Below, one piece after another: positions 1 to 6,950 of a stretch of 64,000 nt of DNA (the stretch's first letter is position 1; every line of letters begins with the position of its first letter). Under the pieces are notes generated by a model. That model was not told where the DNA came from, did not search any database, and was given only the letters and a program-made list of their open reading frames with translations. This DNA is from Thioclava sp. ES.031. GTDB lineage: Bacteria; Pseudomonadota; Alphaproteobacteria; Rhodobacterales; Rhodobacteraceae. The stretch is taken from the NCBI RefSeq assembly GCF_002563775.1, contig NZ_PDJO01000001.1:1808001-1872000 (forward strand), written 5' to 3'. Position numbers and translations under genes: made by a program.

Positions 1-16
1 TCCCGAACCAAGTCCG

Positions 17-985
17 TCACCCGCGCGTCATGCGCACCGCCATCTGGCACAGGATCTCGAACATCACCGAGACGCCGAGGAAGGCGGTCGCACCGGACGG
101 GTCGAAGGGCGGGGAGACCTCGACCAGATCGGCGCCGACGATTTCCACCCCGTCGAGCAGGCGGATCACCTGCAGCGCCTGATAGGAATTCGGGCCGCCC
201 ACTTCGGGCGTGCCGGTGCCGGGGGCGAAGGCCGGGTCGATGAAGTCGATATCGTAGGAGAGATAGGTGGGCTTGGTGCCGACGATCTCGCGCGCCTCGG
301 CCATCACATCCTCGACGCCGCGAGCGTGGAATTCCTCGATCGGGATCACGCGCACGCCCACGCTATCGGCGAAATCGCGGTCCTCGCTGTCATAGGTCGA
401 GCCGCGAATGCCGATCTGCACCACGCGTTTCGGGTCCAGGAGACCCTCTTCGATGGCGCGGCGGAACGGCGTGCCGTGGGTATACATATTGCCGCCGAAA
501 TAGCTGTGGAACAGGTCGGTATGGCTGTCGAAATGCACCATGCCGAGCGGCTCGGGCGTGCCCAGCGCGCGCAGGATCGGCAGCGAGTTGAGGTGGTCGC
601 CGCCTGCGGTGATCGGGCGGATTCCTTGGGCGCGGACGGTCTCGAAGAATCGGGTGATCCGGTCCATCGCATCCTGAATGTCGGCGGGGTTGGGGGCCAC
701 GTCGCCGAGATCGGCACAATTGACCATCTCGAAGGGGCGCACGCCGGTCGCACCGTTCTGCGCCCGGATCATCGTCGAGAGATCGCGCAGCTGGCGCGGC
801 CCGTGGCGCGGGCCGGGACGGTTGGTGGTGCCGGAATCCCAGGGGCTGCCGATGAACCCGACCTGCACATCCTTCAGGCGCGGGTCGTCGAGTTCGACAT
901 GCGGCAGGCGCATGAAGGTCGGCACGCCTGCGAAGCGCGGCAGATCGAAGCCGGAAACCGGGTGGAAAAGGGGATCGCTGGACAT
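17..985 (-). CDS. Ureohydrolase (agmatinase/guanidinobutyrase-like amidinohydrolase)
   Basis: 322 residues, the usual length for the arginase/agmatinase family, which hydrolyses guanidino groups to urea at a dinuclear Mn site. The metal-binding blocks are visible: GGDHLNSLP near residue 128, HFDSHTD near 151 and SYDIDFIDPAFAPGTGTPE near 244. Two differ slightly from the common GGDHS and DAHxD forms, so the substrate may not be agmatine; a more typical agmatinase lies at 27996-28985. The ATG is preceded by AGGAGCGACCCC. It is the last gene of a minus-strand operon, 13 bases after an SDR gene and downstream of a TauABC-like transporter, which suggests hydrolysis of an imported guanidino compound. 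Family is secure; substrate is not. Confidence 0.88.
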   Translation of the reverse strand: MSSDPLFHPVSGFDLPRFAGVPTFMRLPHVELDDPRLKDVQVGFIGSPWDSGTTNRPGPRHGPRQLRDLSTMIRAQNGATGVRPFEMVNCADLGDVAPNPADIQDAMDRITRFFETVRAQGIRPITAGGDHLNSLPILRALGTPEPLGMVHFDSHTDLFHSYFGGNMYTHGTPFRRAIEEGLLDPKRVVQIGIRGSTYDSEDRDFADSVGVRVIPIEEFHARGVEDVMAEAREIVGTKPTYLSYDIDFIDPAFAPGTGTPEVGGPNSYQALQVIRLLDGVEIVGADLVEVSPPFDPSGATAFLGVSVMFEILCQMAVRMTRG

Positions 986-998
986 GGGGTCGCTCCTG

Positions 999-1730
999 TC
1001 AGGTCATGACACTGCCACCGTTCACGCCGAAGCATTGACCGGTGATGAAATTGCTCTGCGGGCCCGCGAGATAGCAGGCCATCGCGGCGATATCCTCGGG
1101 CTGGCCGAACCGGGCGAGCGGCGTCGCCATGTCGATTGCCAGCTGTTCGGGGCTCATCGAGGCGGGGCTCGTCATATCGGTCTCGATCGAGCCCGGCGCG
1201 ATGGCGTTGACGAGGATCTTCGGCGCCAGCTCGCGCGCCAGCGTCCGGGTCAGCGCGATGATCGCGCCTTTCGAGGCGGTGTAGGCAGACATTTCCTCGC
1301 GCCCGAGAATGCCCAGATCGCTCGCGATATTGATGATACGGCCTTCCTCGGTACGGCGCACGAAGGCGCGCGACGCAAGGAACGTGCCGCGCAGGTTGAC
1401 CGCGATCACGCGGTCGAATTCGTCGATCTTCGTCTCGGCAATCGGCCCTTCGCGCAGGATGCCCGCGTTGTTCACGAGGATGTCGAGCCGCCCGAACCGG
1501 GACATGACGGCGTCGAACATCCCCTCGATCTGCGCCTCGTCGGAGACATCGGCGGGCAGGGATTCCGCCTCGGTCAGCTTTTGAAGCTCGGCCAGCGTGT
1601 CGTGCGCCTGCGCGTCGTCGGGATGGCAGAAGGCGACTTTCGCGCCCTGTTCGGCCAGCGCCAGCGCGATGGCGCGCCCGATCCCGCGCGAGCCGCCGGT
1701 GACCAGTGCGACTTTTCCCTGAAGGCTCAT
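999..1730 (-). CDS. SDR-family NAD(P)-dependent oxidoreductase
   Basis: A 243-residue classical short-chain dehydrogenase. The cofactor motif TGGSRGIG lies near residue 11, NNAG near 87 and the catalytic YTASK near 150, with the Ser in NIASD. These enzymes interconvert alcohols and ketones with NAD(P)H. The start is the ATG of MSLQGKVALVTGG, which overlaps the stop of the next SDR as ATGA, so the two are translationally coupled. It is close to FabG in form, but its place between a transporter and an amidinohydrolase argues for a catabolic substrate. Substrate unknown. Confidence 0.9.
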   Translation of the reverse strand: MSLQGKVALVTGGSRGIGRAIALALAEQGAKVAFCHPDDAQAHDTLAELQKLTEAESLPADVSDEAQIEGMFDAVMSRFGRLDILVNNAGILREGPIAETKIDEFDRVIAVNLRGTFLASRAFVRRTEEGRIINIASDLGILGREEMSAYTASKGAIIALTRTLARELAPKILVNAIAPGSIETDMTSPASMSPEQLAIDMATPLARFGQPEDIAAMACYLAGPQSNFITGQCFGVNGGSVMT

Positions 1731-2494
1731 GACATTACCTCGCCGCGGTCGACGTTGAGCGCCTGACCGGTGATATTCGCGCCGGCCTCGGACGCGAGGA
1801 ACATGTAGGGATCGGCCATATCGGCGGGCACCATCAGCCCGTCGATCGCTTGCGCGGCCATGATCTCGGCTTCGACCTCGGCCTCGCTGCGGCCGCTCGA
1901 TTCCGCCAGTTCCCGCAGCGAATTCGCGGCGGGGCCGGTTTTCACCCAGCCCGGGCAGATCGCGTTGACGCGGATGCCGCGAGGGCCCAGTTCCTGCGCC
2001 CATGTCCGGGTCAGGCCCAGAAGCGCGTGTTTGCTTGCGACATAGGCCGAGAAGCCCGGCACGGCGGTGCGCGCCCAGATTGAGGCCGTGTTCAGGATGC
2101 GCCCGCCTTCGGGGATGCGCGAGATCAGCGCGTCGGTCACGTTCTGCGTGCCGGTGATGTTGATCGCCACGATCCGCTCGAAGGTCGTGTTTCCCAAAGG
2201 GTTCGCACCGTTGAGCGGGGTGGGGCGTTCGAGGCCTGCATTGTTCACCAGCACATCGACGCGTTCGATATCGGCCAGCGCCTCGGTCACCATCGCGGCG
2301 TCTGCGATATCACAGCGGATTGCGCGGACCTTGCCGGGCAGGCTTTCGGCAGCCTCATAGATAGTCTCGGTCTCGGACAGGATGATCAGGTCGGCGCCCG
2401 CGCGCGCGAAGCCTTCGGCAATGCCATAGCCGATCCCGCTCGAAGCGCCGGTGACCAGAACGGTCTTGCCGGTGAAGTCGAATGTCACGCTCAT
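1727..2494 (-). CDS. SDR-family NAD(P)-dependent oxidoreductase
   Basis: A 255-residue classical short-chain dehydrogenase with TGASSGIG near residue 15, NNAG near 84 and catalytic YVASK near 150. It overlaps the ABC ATPase gene upstream and the second SDR downstream by four bases each (ATGA), so all three belong to one transcript. Having two consecutive SDRs suggests two successive alcohol or ketone redox steps, or two stereoisomers of one substrate. The sequence resembles gluconate or 3-hydroxybutyrate dehydrogenase types, but I cannot assign a substrate. Confidence 0.9.
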   Translation of the reverse strand: MSVTFDFTGKTVLVTGASSGIGYGIAEGFARAGADLIILSETETIYEAAESLPGKVRAIRCDIADAAMVTEALADIERVDVLVNNAGLERPTPLNGANPLGNTTFERIVAINITGTQNVTDALISRIPEGGRILNTASIWARTAVPGFSAYVASKHALLGLTRTWAQELGPRGIRVNAICPGWVKTGPAANSLRELAESSGRSEAEVEAEIMAAQAIDGLMVPADMADPYMFLASEAGANITGQALNVDRGEVMS

Positions 2495-3285
2495 TCCTTG
2501 CCGCGTCCTTCCTCTCGCATCAGCCGCATCAGATGGGCCTCCAGATCGGAGTAGCCGTCGAGTTTCACGGCCCTTTCCTTGTCGGCGATGCGTGCGCCTT
2601 GCTTGAATTCGGGCACGATCACCTCTTTCACGCGGCCCGGATGGCTCGAGAGAAAAACGATCTTGTCGGCGAGGAAGATCGCCTCCTCGAGATCGTGGGT
2701 GACGATCACCATCGTCGTGTTGGTCTTCTCGGCGACGTCGATCATCAGTTCCTGCATCAGCCAGCGGGTCTCGGCATCGAGCGCGCCGAAGGGCTCGTCC
2801 ATCAGCAGCACTTCCGGGTCGTTGGCCAGCGTGCGCGCGATCGCCACGCGCTGACGCATCCCGCCCGAGAGCTGCGAAGGGTAGGCCTCGGCAAATTTCC
2901 CGAGCCCCACGAGATTGATGAAGCGTTCCGCGCGTTCGCGGCGCTCGGCGGCCGGGACGCCGTTGATCTGCATCCCGAACTCGACATTCTTGCGCACCGT
3001 CAGCCAGTCGAAGGAGGTATAGGCCTGAAAGACCATGCCCCGGTCGCGGCCCGGTCCCTCGACGCGGCGGCCGCCGATGACGATCTCGCCGCCGCTCGGG
3101 GTCTCGAGCCCTGCGATCATGCGCAGGATCGTTGACTTCCCGCAGCCCGACGGGCCGAGCAGGACACAGATGGAGTTGCGTTCGACGGTGAATCCCGCGC
3201 CTTCGACGGCGACCAGCTTGCGCCCGCCCGAGAGCTCGAATTCCTTCGAGATCTCGCGGATTTCCAATGCGGTTTCGGCACTCAT
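2491..3285 (-). CDS. ABC transporter ATP-binding protein (Tau/Ssu/Nrt type)
   Basis: The ATPase subunit of an importer in the nitrate/sulfonate/taurine class. Walker A GPSGCGKST is near residue 45, the signature LSGGMRQRVAIAR near 139, Walker B VLLMDEPFGALD follows, and the H-loop His is in VTHDLEEA. I place the start at the ATG of MSAETALEI, which has AAAGGCG eight bases upstream. A GTG two codons earlier overlaps the permease stop and is an alternative. It works with the permease at 3288 and the binding protein at 4147. Length, about 264 residues, is normal. Confidence 0.92.
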   Translation of the reverse strand: MSAETALEIREISKEFELSGGRKLVAVEGAGFTVERNSICVLLGPSGCGKSTILRMIAGLETPSGGEIVIGGRRVEGPGRDRGMVFQAYTSFDWLTVRKNVEFGMQINGVPAAERRERAERFINLVGLGKFAEAYPSQLSGGMRQRVAIARTLANDPEVLLMDEPFGALDAETRWLMQELMIDVAEKTNTTMVIVTHDLEEAIFLADKIVFLSSHPGRVKEVIVPEFKQGARIADKERAVKLDGYSDLEAHLMRLMREEGRGKE

Positions 3286-3287
3286 GG

Positions 3288-4088
3288 TCACGCCTTTCTC
3301 AGATAGGGGAAGGCCCAGCGGTGCAGGGCGGAGAAAGTGAGGTCGAAGAGCAGCCCCAGCACCCCGATCACGACGATCCCCGACAGGATCTCATCGGTGT
3401 TCAGGAAGCGCCGCGCGCGCATCATCATCGCACCGATACCGGTGGTGGAGGCGACGATCTCGGCAATCACCAGATAGGTCCAGGTCATCGCCAGCATCTG
3501 GCGCATCGCGGTCACGATATCGGGCAGCACGGCGGGGAAGATCACCCGGGCCACGACCTTGTGGCGCGGTGCGCCCAGCGTCAGGGCGGTCTCGACCAGT
3601 TCCTCGCGCACATTCTTGGTGTGATCCATGATCAGGGTGATCAGGAAGAAGATCACGCCGAGGAACAGCAGCGCCAGTTTCGGCGCCTCGCCGGTCCCGA
3701 ACCACATCAGCAGGATCGGGATGAAAGACGGCGCGGGGAGGTAGCGCCAGGCCGAGACGAAGGGGGCGAAGAAGGCCTCGATCGCAGGGAATGACCCCAT
3801 CATCACGCCCAGCGGCACCGCCACGGCGCTGGCCAGCGCGAAGGCGATCAACACGCGGCTGATGGAGATCAGGACGTCTCCGCCGAAGGCACGGCTGAAG
3901 AACAGATCGAACGTGGTCGCGAAGACCTGCTGCGGGGCAGGGACGAGAAGCGGGTTCACCAAGCCGCTGGCCGAGGCGACGATCCAGATGCCGAAGAACA
4001 GCACCCAGATGGCGAGCGCGGAAAGCAGCTTTTGACGGCGGCTCACGGGCTTGCGCAGCTGGAGAAAGGGGGTGGGTCGGGCGCTCAA
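3288..4088 (-). CDS. ABC transporter permease (Tau/Ssu type)
   Basis: A 266-residue inner-membrane permease with about six hydrophobic segments and the cytoplasmic coupling motif ELVETALTLGAPRHKVVARVIFPAVLP (the EAA loop, near residues 165-190). There is no ATG in front of the conserved N-terminus. The frame opens with TTG at 4088, which has GGAG eight bases upstream, so a TTG start is likely. It lies between the binding protein and the ATPase, overlapping the latter. Substrates of this class are small anionic or zwitterionic molecules. Confidence 0.9.
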   Translation of the reverse strand: MSARPTPFLQLRKPVSRRQKLLSALAIWVLFFGIWIVASASGLVNPLLVPAPQQVFATTFDLFFSRAFGGDVLISISRVLIAFALASAVAVPLGVMMGSFPAIEAFFAPFVSAWRYLPAPSFIPILLMWFGTGEAPKLALLFLGVIFFLITLIMDHTKNVREELVETALTLGAPRHKVVARVIFPAVLPDIVTAMRQMLAMTWTYLVIAEIVASTTGIGAMMMRARRFLNTDEILSGIVVIGVLGLLFDLTFSALHRWAFPYLRKA

Positions 4089-4146
4089 GGTAGATGCTCC
4101 GGCTTGGGGGAAGGGAAGCGCCGGGGATCGGCGCTTCCCGAGGGGT

Positions 4147-5208
4147 TTAGTGAGCGCTCAGGCTCTGACGGTAACCGGCTTCGACCAGATCGCCCATCAG
4201 CGAGCAGTCGATGCCTTTCGACGCGTCGATCTTGTTTTCCATCAGACCGAGCTTGATCCACCAGTCATTGGTCATCGCGATCGAGTCGACCATCGAACCG
4301 TTCGCCATCCCGAGCGGGCCTTCGCCGTCGAGCACGCCGCACAGGCGGGCGGATTCGTCGAAGTCCATCATGTAGATGCCGCCCTCGAAGGACTTGCCGT
4401 TGGTCCCGATGACGTAGCCGATGTCTTCCTCGGGCCACTGCAGGAAGGAGGCGAGCAACTTGTTGGTCTCCTCGGTGTGCTGGTTCCAGTAGGCCAGCCC
4501 TTCCCAACGCGCTTTCAGCACGGCCAGCGCCGCCTCGCGGTCATTGGCGATGAAGTTCTTGTTCATGTAAAGCGCGTCCATGAAGATCCCGGTCTTCAGC
4601 ATCTCCGGATCGGCGGTGTTCACGATGGACCGCGCGCCGGGCTTGGCTTCGAGGACCTTGGAGATCCACGGCTCGTACATGTAGGCAGCCGACAGATCGC
4701 CCGACATCATCGGACCGACGGCTTCATCGGCATTCAGGTTCACCCACTCGACCTGATCGGGGGTGATGCCCTCGGAATCGAGCCAGATCCCCATCAGCAG
4801 CTGACCAATATAGGCCTGCGGGGCCGAGACCTTCTTGCCGGGCAGGTCGGCGGGCTCGGTGTCGGGCGCGAGAATGACGTGATCGACCCCGTAGGAGGGG
4901 TTGAGCTGGGCCACGTTCACCACATCGGTGCCGCGATCCACGACCAGCGGCGTGTAATCGGCGGTGCAGCCATAGACGTCGAGCTGACCCGCGGCGAGGG
5001 CGGCATGACCGCCCAGCGGATCCTCGAAGATCGTGATGTTCAGGTCGTAATCGGGGATCAGGTTCTTTTCCTTGGCGACTTCGAGCATGGCATAGCCCGG
5101 CCAGGAGACGCAGACCCCGACATTGACGGTTTCAGCGGCGGCAGCGGAGAGGCTGCCCGCGGAGAGGGCGACCGCGGAGGCGGCGGCGAGTTTGAGTACG
5201 GAGCGCAT
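4147..5208 (-). CDS. ABC transporter substrate-binding protein (NMT1/TauA-like)
   Basis: A periplasmic binding protein of about 353 residues. The start is the ATG of MRSVLKLAAAS, which gives a clean signal peptide ending near AAAAE and has GAGGTCC upstream; the longer upstream reading is AT-rich promoter DNA. The mature protein has the NMT1/ThiY-like fold pattern (VGVCVSWPGYAMLEVAKEKNL, then DLPGKKVSAP) and several Trp, Tyr and Asp residues suited to a charged organic ligand. It is first in a minus-strand operon with permease, ATPase, two SDRs and an amidinohydrolase, so a guanidino or amino compound is the best inference. Confidence 0.9.
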   Translation of the reverse strand: MRSVLKLAAASAVALSAGSLSAAAAETVNVGVCVSWPGYAMLEVAKEKNLIPDYDLNITIFEDPLGGHAALAAGQLDVYGCTADYTPLVVDRGTDVVNVAQLNPSYGVDHVILAPDTEPADLPGKKVSAPQAYIGQLLMGIWLDSEGITPDQVEWVNLNADEAVGPMMSGDLSAAYMYEPWISKVLEAKPGARSIVNTADPEMLKTGIFMDALYMNKNFIANDREAALAVLKARWEGLAYWNQHTEETNKLLASFLQWPEEDIGYVIGTNGKSFEGGIYMMDFDESARLCGVLDGEGPLGMANGSMVDSIAMTNDWWIKLGLMENKIDASKGIDCSLMGDLVEAGYRQSLSAH

Positions 5209-5346
5209 ATGCGGACCTCGCTGTTGGTATGGATTCTTGATCTTGTACAAAAACTTTATTCGATAAAAACTTTTATGCAATAAAAAATTTGTCTTGACCA
5301 AAAACGACCCATCGCCGAAAACTGTTCGCAACCCTAGGAGGACTCA
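5209..5346. promoter_or_regulatory. AT-rich divergent promoter region between transporter operon and TetR gene
   Basis: A 138-base gap between divergent genes that is much more AT-rich than its surroundings. It holds repeated aaaaacttt-like blocks and an imperfect inverted repeat with ACAAA at one end (near 5247) and TTTGT at the other (near 5290). On the minus strand TTGCAT and TAAAGT are 16 bases apart and could serve as -35 and -10. AGGAGG at 5336-5341 is the ribosome site of the TetR gene. This is the natural place for the TetR protein to repress both directions; the exact operator is not certain. Confidence 0.5.
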
Positions 5347-5979
5347 GTGAGCAACCTGCGCGCCCAACAAAAACAAGACCGTCGCAACCGCATCGTCACA
5401 TCGGCCAAAGAGCTTTTTCGCGAGAAGGGCTATGACAAGACGACGATCGAGGCGATCGCGGTGGCGGCCGGCGTCTCGGGCGTAACGGTCCATAACTACT
5501 ACGGAACCAAGGCCGGGGTGCTGCTCGCGCTGGTGATCGAAAGCGACAAACAGCTGCTGGAACGGCTCGATTCGACGCTGCCCGGGCCGGAGGCCGAGCT
5601 CGTCGAGCTGACGGTGGCCTTCGCGCACGAGATCATGGTTCACGCGATGCAGACGCTGGAGAAAGACATCTGGCGTCAGGTCATCGCGGCAGTGACGATC
5701 GAGGCGGGAACACAGCTTTCCAAGGCCTATTTCAAGCTCGACGAACAGCTTGCCTCGGTGCTGGTGCGCCGGATCGAGGCGATGCAGCGGGACGGGCGGC
5801 TCAGTGCCGATCTGAACCCGCTCCATCTGGGCCGGGCGCTGTTCCAGCTGCAAAACGCCCGTTTCATCCAGTTCATTTCCACCGACGCCGCGCGCCGGGA
5901 CGAGATCGAGACCTGGCTGCGCAACGATCTCGTGGCGCTGTTCTCGGTGATGCTCCCGGTGCCCGCCGATCCTTCCTGA
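5347..5979 (+). CDS. TetR/AcrR-family transcriptional regulator
   Basis: A 210-residue regulator with an N-terminal helix-turn-helix (ELFREKGYDKTTIEAIAVAAGVS, then VHNYYGTKAGVL; residues 20-58) and a variable helical ligand-binding domain. It starts with GTG five bases after a perfect AGGAGG. It is divergent from the transporter operon and 12 bases upstream of the deacetylase-fold gene, so it probably controls both, with its ligand being the imported substrate or a derivative. Confidence 0.9.
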   Translation: MSNLRAQQKQDRRNRIVTSAKELFREKGYDKTTIEAIAVAAGVSGVTVHNYYGTKAGVLLALVIESDKQLLERLDSTLPGPEAELVELTVAFAHEIMVHAMQTLEKDIWRQVIAAVTIEAGTQLSKAYFKLDEQLASVLVRRIEAMQRDGRLSADLNPLHLGRALFQLQNARFIQFISTDAARRDEIETWLRNDLVALFSVMLPVPADPS

Positions 5980-5991
5980 GCGGAGAGTGAC

Positions 5992-6852
5992 ATGTTTCTC
6001 AACCCGATCACCTGGCCCGAGGGCAAGCGCAGCGCCGCCTGCGTGACCTTCGATATCGACGCGGATTCGCTGATCCGCACGGCGCGGCCCGAGGACGCCG
6101 AATTGCGCCTGCAGCCGATCTCGATGGGCCGTTACGGGCCGACGGTCGCCGTGCCGCGCATCCTCGAGACTTATCGCCGTCTGGGGCTGACCCAGACCTT
6201 CTTCATGCCCGCCTGGGTGATGCAGAACTACCCCGAGACGGTCGAGACGATCCTGAAGGCGGGGCACGAGATCGGGCACCATTCGTGGATGCACGAAGAC
6301 CCGATGGAGCATTCCGACGACCGCGAGGCGGAGCTGTTCGAACGCGCGCTTGAGGTCCATGTCACGATGACGGGCCGCAAGCCGCGCGGCTATCGCGCCC
6401 CGGTCTATTCCTTCACGCCTGCGATGCTTAACCGGTTGATCGAGCACGGGTTTCTCTATGACAGCTCGATGATGGCCGACGAGTTGCCCTATCTGGTCGA
6501 GACGCCGAAAGGCAGCCTGATCGAGGTCCCGCCGCATTGGGGCACCGACGACTGGCCGCCCTTCGCGCATTTCGGCGAGATCGACTACCTGATGCCGATC
6601 CGCGCGCCTTCCGACGGGATCCGTGCCTTCGCCGAGGAATTCGACGCGATGCACGAGGCGGGCGGGTTCTGGATGCCGGTGCTGCACCCGTTCCTGACGG
6701 GCCGTCTGGCGCGCTGGCGCGAGATGGAGCGTCTGCTGGAGCGCGCCGTGGAGGCGGGCGACGTCTGGTTCGCGCCGATGGAAGAGATCGCCAGCCATGC
6801 GAAATCCGGGGCGTCGACATTGCGCCGGGAACGGATCGGGATGGAGGGGTAA
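5992..6852 (+). CDS. Polysaccharide deacetylase-fold hydrolase (PgdA/cyclic imidase-like)
   Basis: A 286-residue NodB-homology protein. The metal-site motifs are CVTFDIDADS near residue 18, GHEIGHHSWMHED near 91 and GYRAPVYSFT near 130. The FDIDA form is typical of the branch containing Helicobacter PgdA and cyclic-imide hydrolases, rather than secreted chitin deacetylases. There is no signal peptide, which fits a cytoplasmic amidohydrolase acting on a small molecule. It is co-transcribed with the TetR gene and faces the transporter/SDR/amidinohydrolase operon, so it may open or deacylate an intermediate of that pathway. Confidence 0.85.
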   Translation: MFLNPITWPEGKRSAACVTFDIDADSLIRTARPEDAELRLQPISMGRYGPTVAVPRILETYRRLGLTQTFFMPAWVMQNYPETVETILKAGHEIGHHSWMHEDPMEHSDDREAELFERALEVHVTMTGRKPRGYRAPVYSFTPAMLNRLIEHGFLYDSSMMADELPYLVETPKGSLIEVPPHWGTDDWPPFAHFGEIDYLMPIRAPSDGIRAFAEEFDAMHEAGGFWMPVLHPFLTGRLARWREMERLLERAVEAGDVWFAPMEEIASHAKSGASTLRRERIGMEG

Positions 6853-6900
6853 CGCCCGCTCGGTGCGGGATATCCGTTATCGACCTGCGAATATAAATGC

Positions 6901-6936
6901 ACCGCGGCGCTGAAAAGCGCCGCGGTGTCTTCTTTT
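6901..6936 (+). terminator. Rho-independent terminator
   Basis: A perfect 11-base-pair stem with a GAAA loop (arms 6901-6911 and 6916-6926) followed by a T-rich tail, tcttctttt. It ends the TetR/deacetylase transcript and faces the convergent autotransporter gene. Confidence 0.9.
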
Positions 6937-6950
6937 AGGCCTGTGAGCGC

